From Collimonas antrihumi (lineage in GTDB: Bacteria > Pseudomonadota > Gammaproteobacteria > Burkholderiales > Burkholderiaceae_D), in the NCBI RefSeq assembly GCF_018304965.1, contig NZ_JAGQED010000031.1:1-47792 (forward strand): a stretch of DNA of 47,792 bases, given 5' to 3'. Shown in pieces: positions 44,981-47,792 of this stretch. A program made the translations under genes and the position numbers. How positions within the stretch are numbered: position 1 is the first letter of the stretch; the number at the start of each line of letters is the position of its first letter. The notes under the pieces are model-generated. The model was not told the origin of the DNA. It worked only from the letters and a program-made list of their open reading frames with translations, and did no database searches.

Positions 44981-45871
44981 ATGAACGCTATTGTTGCCAA
45001 GATGCAGGATATGTCCAGCCCGATCCCCGCGAAAGCGGGAGTCGGACTGCGCTTTCGACATCATCAAGCCGTTATCGACTCGTCTCCCGATGTCGCCTGG
45101 TTCGAGGTGCACACCGAAAATTACATGGGTGGTGGTACAGCACCACAATACCTGGACAAGATTCGTTGCGACTATCCGATTTCTCTGCATGGCGTCGGTT
45201 TGTCGCTCGGCAGTGCTGACGGACTTGACGTAGCGCACCTGGCCCGCCTACGGAGCGTGGCCGACCGGATTGAGCCCGGATTGATTTCCGAACACTTGTC
45301 TTGGAGCGCCGTCGGCGGCACGTATCTGGCTGACCTGTTGCCGCTGCCGATGACCGAAGAAGCATTGCATATTGTTTGCCGGCATGTCGACCAGGTGCAG
45401 GCTCACCTCAAGCGGCGCATCCTGATCGAAAATCCTTCGACCTACCTGCGTTTTCATCACTCAACGATTCCAGAGTGGGAATTCCTCGCACAAGTCGCCC
45501 AGCGTACCGGCTGCGGAATTCTGTGTGATGTCAACAACATCTACGTCAGCGCCAGCAATCACGGCTGGGACGCGATGACCTATCTCTATGCTTTGCCGCC
45601 GGCAGCGATCGGCGAAATCCATCTGGCCGGCCATAGCATCCGGCAACTCGGGAACGGACAAACGTTACGTATCGACGACCACGGCTCCCGCGTGGCGCCT
45701 GCCGTCTGGGCGCTCTATCGGGAGGCGCTTAAACGTTTCGGGCCGGTTCCCACCTTGATTGAATGGGATACCGACGTGCCAGCGCTTGAAATATTGATGG
45801 AAGAAGCCGCAGTCGCCGAGGCTGCTCTCGAGAAACAACGACAGGAGTCCATCCATGCCAACGTTACTTGA
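44981..45871 (+). CDS. bufB: MNIO-family (DUF692) peptide-modifying iron oxygenase
   Basis: The protein has 296 residues of the DUF692 multinuclear non-heme iron oxidase family, a TIM-barrel enzyme like MbnB and TglH. Metal and active-site motifs are visible: FEVHTENYMG, ISLHGVGLSLG, LISEHLSW, ILIENPSTYL, ILCDVNNIYVSASNHG, EIHLAGH, IDDHGSRV and LIEWDTDVP. It should modify the Cys of the precursor encoded 14 bp upstream. ATG at 44981 is chosen because the longer frame enters the precursor gene. The last 17 bp overlap the next gene. Confidence 0.9.
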   Translation: MNAIVAKMQDMSSPIPAKAGVGLRFRHHQAVIDSSPDVAWFEVHTENYMGGGTAPQYLDKIRCDYPISLHGVGLSLGSADGLDVAHLARLRSVADRIEPGLISEHLSWSAVGGTYLADLLPLPMTEEALHIVCRHVDQVQAHLKRRILIENPSTYLRFHHSTIPEWEFLAQVAQRTGCGILCDVNNIYVSASNHGWDAMTYLYALPPAAIGEIHLAGHSIRQLGNGQTLRIDDHGSRVAPAVWALYREALKRFGPVPTLIEWDTDVPALEILMEEAAVAEAALEKQRQESIHANVT

Positions 45872-46658
45872 ACTGCAACGCACGATTGAGCAAAGCATGC
45901 TGCACCACCTGGATGGCGACCTGTCTGCCTATGTGATCGCCGACGGCTTGGACGGTGGTGCGCGTCTCGGCATTTACCGCAATACCTGTACCAGTGTGCT
46001 TGCAACGGCACTGACCCTGTCTTTCCCGGCCGTCCGCTATCTGGTGGGCGCGGAATTCTTTGAAGGTGCTGCGCGCTTGTTCGCCGCCGAAGCCCCTCCA
46101 CACAGTGCATTGCTAGATGAATATGGCGCTGATTTTCCTGAATTCCTGGCACAGCTTCCCCAAGCCGTATCGTTACCCTATCTCGCCGATGTGGCCCGCC
46201 TTGAATGGCAAGTGAATATTGTGCTGCACGCAGCAGACGCGCAGCCGCTCGATGTAGCCCGGCTTGTACAATTAGATGAAGCTGAGCTGGCGCATTGGCG
46301 GTTTGCACCCCACCCTGCGGCAAAATTGCTGCGCTGCGATTTTCCTGCGGACGCTATCTGGCATGCAGTACTGGAGCGCGACGATAGTGCCATGACGGCA
46401 ATCGATCTCGCAGACGGCCCGGTTTGGCTGCTGGTTCAGCGAGTGGAGAGCGGTGTCGCCTTGGTGCGCCTGAGTGAGTGTCAGTGGCGTTTTACAGCGG
46501 TGCTATTTTCCGGGCAACCATTGCACGCGGCGTTGGAGGACGCCCCTTGTGCCGATGCGCAAGCCGTGCTGGCCGCGCACCTGAGACGCGGATGCTTTAT
46601 AAACATCGGCCTGACAGACACAGCGTCGAAACTCTCGTTCAGGAGGATTCGTTCATGA
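45855..46658 (+). CDS. bufC: DUF2063 partner protein of the MNIO enzyme
   Basis: The protein has 267 residues. The DUF2063 N-terminal helical domain is clear (LLELQRTIEQSMLH, RLGIYRNTCTSVLATALTLSFPAVRYLVGAEFFEGAARLFAAEAPPHSALLDEYGADFPEFLA, YLADVARLEWQVNIVLHAADAQPL). It is predicted to recruit the precursor to the DUF692 enzyme. It overlaps bufB by 17 bp and its stop overlaps the next start (ATGA). Confidence 0.88.
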   Translation: MPTLLELQRTIEQSMLHHLDGDLSAYVIADGLDGGARLGIYRNTCTSVLATALTLSFPAVRYLVGAEFFEGAARLFAAEAPPHSALLDEYGADFPEFLAQLPQAVSLPYLADVARLEWQVNIVLHAADAQPLDVARLVQLDEAELAHWRFAPHPAAKLLRCDFPADAIWHAVLERDDSAMTAIDLADGPVWLLVQRVESGVALVRLSECQWRFTAVLFSGQPLHAALEDAPCADAQAVLAAHLRRGCFINIGLTDTASKLSFRRIRS

Positions 46659-47134
46659 CACTCATATCGCAATCGGCTACGCCGCCGAACCTAAATGACA
46701 AGCGCCTGGTACGTCTTGTCCAATGGTTCGAGCGTGTGCCTTATACGTTCCTCGCCATTCCTCTACGGATCGCGGTTGCCACGATATTCTGGAACTCAGC
46801 AATGACCAAGCTCGCGAACTGGGAGACTGCCCTCGAACTGTTCGTGGAAGAATACAAGTTGCCCCTCCTGCCGCCGGAACTCGCGGCCTACATGGCGGTA
46901 TCGATCGAATTGACTGCACCGGTGCTGCTAGTGCTGGGATTGGCGACTCGCCCCGTAGCGCTGCTACTGTTGGGCATGACGACGGTCATCGAGATATTTG
47001 TCTATCCGTTAGCGTGGCCCACCCATATCCAGTGGGCTGCGATGCTGCTGGTGCTGCTATGCCGCGGTGCCGGAAGCTGGTCCTTTGATCATTTACTGTG
47101 GGAGCGATGGATGGATCGCCATAACCAAATCTGA
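46655..47134 (+). CDS. DoxX family membrane protein of the bufferin operon
   Basis: The protein has 159 residues with four transmembrane helices (FLAIPLRIAVATIFWNSAM, AYMAVSIELTAPVLLVLGLATRPVALLLLGMTTVIEIF, WAAMLLVLLCRGAGSW). It matches the DoxX pattern (RIAVATIFWNSAMTKLANWE). AGGAGG precedes the ATG at 46655, which overlaps the bufC stop. DoxX genes commonly end bufferin and related MNIO operons; the role may be in the redox or membrane step. Its stop codon shares bases with the start of the right repeat. Confidence 0.87.
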   Translation: MTLISQSATPPNLNDKRLVRLVQWFERVPYTFLAIPLRIAVATIFWNSAMTKLANWETALELFVEEYKLPLLPPELAAYMAVSIELTAPVLLVLGLATRPVALLLLGMTTVIEIFVYPLAWPTHIQWAAMLLVLLCRGAGSWSFDHLLWERWMDRHNQI

Positions 47135-47263
47135 TTTGTCTCACGAATTACTAATTTTTCACAACCATTGTGAACGATCAGTAGTTAATGCGACAAATTG
47201 CCTGTTTTGGCGTATATTCATCCAGAAGTTAACGAGACAATTATCAGAAGTTGTTGCGATAAT
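47134..47263 (+). repeat. Right copy of the transposon-end-like repeat
   Basis: A 65-bp imperfect palindrome spans 47134-47198: arms of 31 bp around CCA pair at 24 of 31 positions, with a perfect inner TTCACAA/TTGTGAA. Motifs TTAATGCGACAAAT (47185-47198) and TTAACGAGACAATT (47229-47242) are 44 bp apart, the same spacing as in the left copy; a weaker third lies at 47251-47263. It is in direct orientation to the copy at 41744. It begins within the DoxX stop codon. Confidence 0.72.
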
Positions 47264-47358
47264 ATCCAACCTGTCGCACCAGCTCCCGGAGGCGCTCTCT
47301 GGCCAGTCGCAATTTGCCAGCGGATCGTCTGTGTTCATAAACGCAAAATGAGCCTCGT

Positions 47359-47668
47359 ATGTCAAAGATCGAAACGGAACTCATCCAGTTACGTGCAGAA
47401 AATGACATGCTCAAGAGGCCCCTTTCCACGCACGGCATTGCAATTCCAAAACATGTGACCACCGCAGATTCCGTTGGCCCCGCCACTCGTCCCATTGCCA
47501 GCTCGCTCCCCAGACGCAAAAATCAAGCTGTTCCGCCGGCTCTATCAGGGAAGGAACGAGGTCTATCCTGTCCGATGGGAAAGCCAGAAAACTGGCAAAA
47601 CTGGGTACTCACCAGTCTGTGCAAACGAGTGGCGGTACGGCGTTTGTGACAAGCCACGGATAAAGGTA
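47359..47668 (+). pseudogene. TOTE-type primase domain fragment, frameshifted
   Basis: The first frame opens MSKIETELIQLRAENDMLK RPLSTHGIA from 47359. A second frame continues from about 47500: SPDAKIKLFRRLYQGRNEVYPVRWESQKTGKTGYSPVCANEWRYGVCDKPRIK. This is the typical N-terminal part of the archaeo-eukaryotic primase of TOTE conflict systems. The two parts are out of frame near 47500, so a single-base change has broken the gene. It is cut at about 47669, after CDKPRIK. A complete gene would exceed 900 codons. Confidence 0.6.
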
Positions 47669-47792
47669 ATCGCTCTTTCCTACCCACCTTCCGCTGCTGA
47701 ATCGATCGGCCGAGAATCGGACTTTTTCGAAGAGGAGAAGTCGTATGGAGAATGCACAAGAGCGTAGCGCGGTATGGCGTGAGCGGCTGCTG
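47669..47792 (+). mobile_element. Left end of an IS66-like element
   Basis: From 47669 the sequence leaves the primase pattern and starts GTAATCGCTC, similar to the GTAA-type ends of IS66 elements. A leader follows, then the start of a small gene at 47745. The far end lies outside the window, so the identity and target duplication are not verifiable. Confidence 0.45.
47745..47792 (+). CDS. IS66-type accessory protein TnpA, N-terminus (runs off the window)
   Basis: AGGAG precedes ATG at 47745, which opens MENAQERSAVWRERLL. This resembles the N-terminus of IS66 accessory orf TnpA. Only 16 residues are visible, so the call depends on context. Confidence 0.4.
   Translation, partial: MENAQERSAVWRERLL

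Overview
The window looks like chromosomal DNA of a betaproteobacterium, most likely Oxalobacteraceae and Collimonas-like. Markers are DUF3460 and DUF3567 proteins, the rsmI-lpoA-yraN-diaA-dolP cluster, a pxpABC/DUF969/DUF979/pcp operon and a Burkholderiales-style Flp/Tad locus. The genus is an inference. No rRNA, tRNA or CRISPR array was seen.

Region 1 (1-20.6 kb, minus strand) is one long Flp/Tad pilus operon. In transcription order: Flp pilin, a TadG-like protein, a secreted unknown, a TadE-like pseudopilin, a second secreted unknown, a mini-pilin, CpaB, a CpaC secretin with two SH3-like repeats, a TadA/CpaF ATPase with an N-terminal FHA domain, TadB, TadC and a DUF192-TadE fusion. Many junctions are ATGA/GTGA overlaps. 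Two nucleotides after the fusion stops, a 1615-residue RHS/YD-repeat protein with a Sec signal peptide begins, so the RHS protein sits in the pilus operon. A secreted beta-helix protein, a 5'-truncated RHS core and an IS element that cuts this core follow. No prepilin peptidase, TadZ or TadD is present here.

Region 2 (20.6-33.4 kb) is mostly housekeeping: DUF3460, a small secreted protein, DUF3567, a TrmB-like methyltransferase, the potassium transporter Kup, rsmI, then lpoA-yraN-diaA-dolP, lemA with an M48 protease, a TlpA-like thioredoxin and a MarR-type regulator.

Region 3 (33.7-39.7 kb) is a pyroglutamate operon: pxpB-pxpC-pxpA, two membrane proteins (DUF969, DUF979), a DUF2891 protein and pyroglutamyl-peptidase. 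Pcp would release 5-oxoproline from peptides and PxpABC would hydrolyse it to glutamate. An orphan ATP-synthase epsilon subunit and an SH3-domain secreted protein follow.

Region 4 (40.9-47.8 kb) is accessory. A RelE-type toxin-antitoxin pair is followed by a 5.4 kb segment bounded by two direct copies of a roughly 130-bp repeat that opens with a 65-bp imperfect palindrome. The segment carries a VTT membrane protein, a MerP-like protein without its signal peptide, a GDCC-type Cys-rich protein, a divergent anti-sigma/ECF sigma pair (NrsF-like and SigF-like) and a bufferin-type RiPP cassette (DUF2282 precursor, DUF692/MNIO enzyme, DUF2063 partner, DoxX). A GTAACC-N16-CGAA promoter precedes the precursor. 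The right edge holds a frameshifted fragment resembling the TOTE primase, interrupted by what looks like an IS66-type element.

The most interesting items are the tad-linked secreted RHS protein, the repeat-bounded bufferin/sigma island, and recurrent 9-14 bp tandem repeats in many intergenic gaps.
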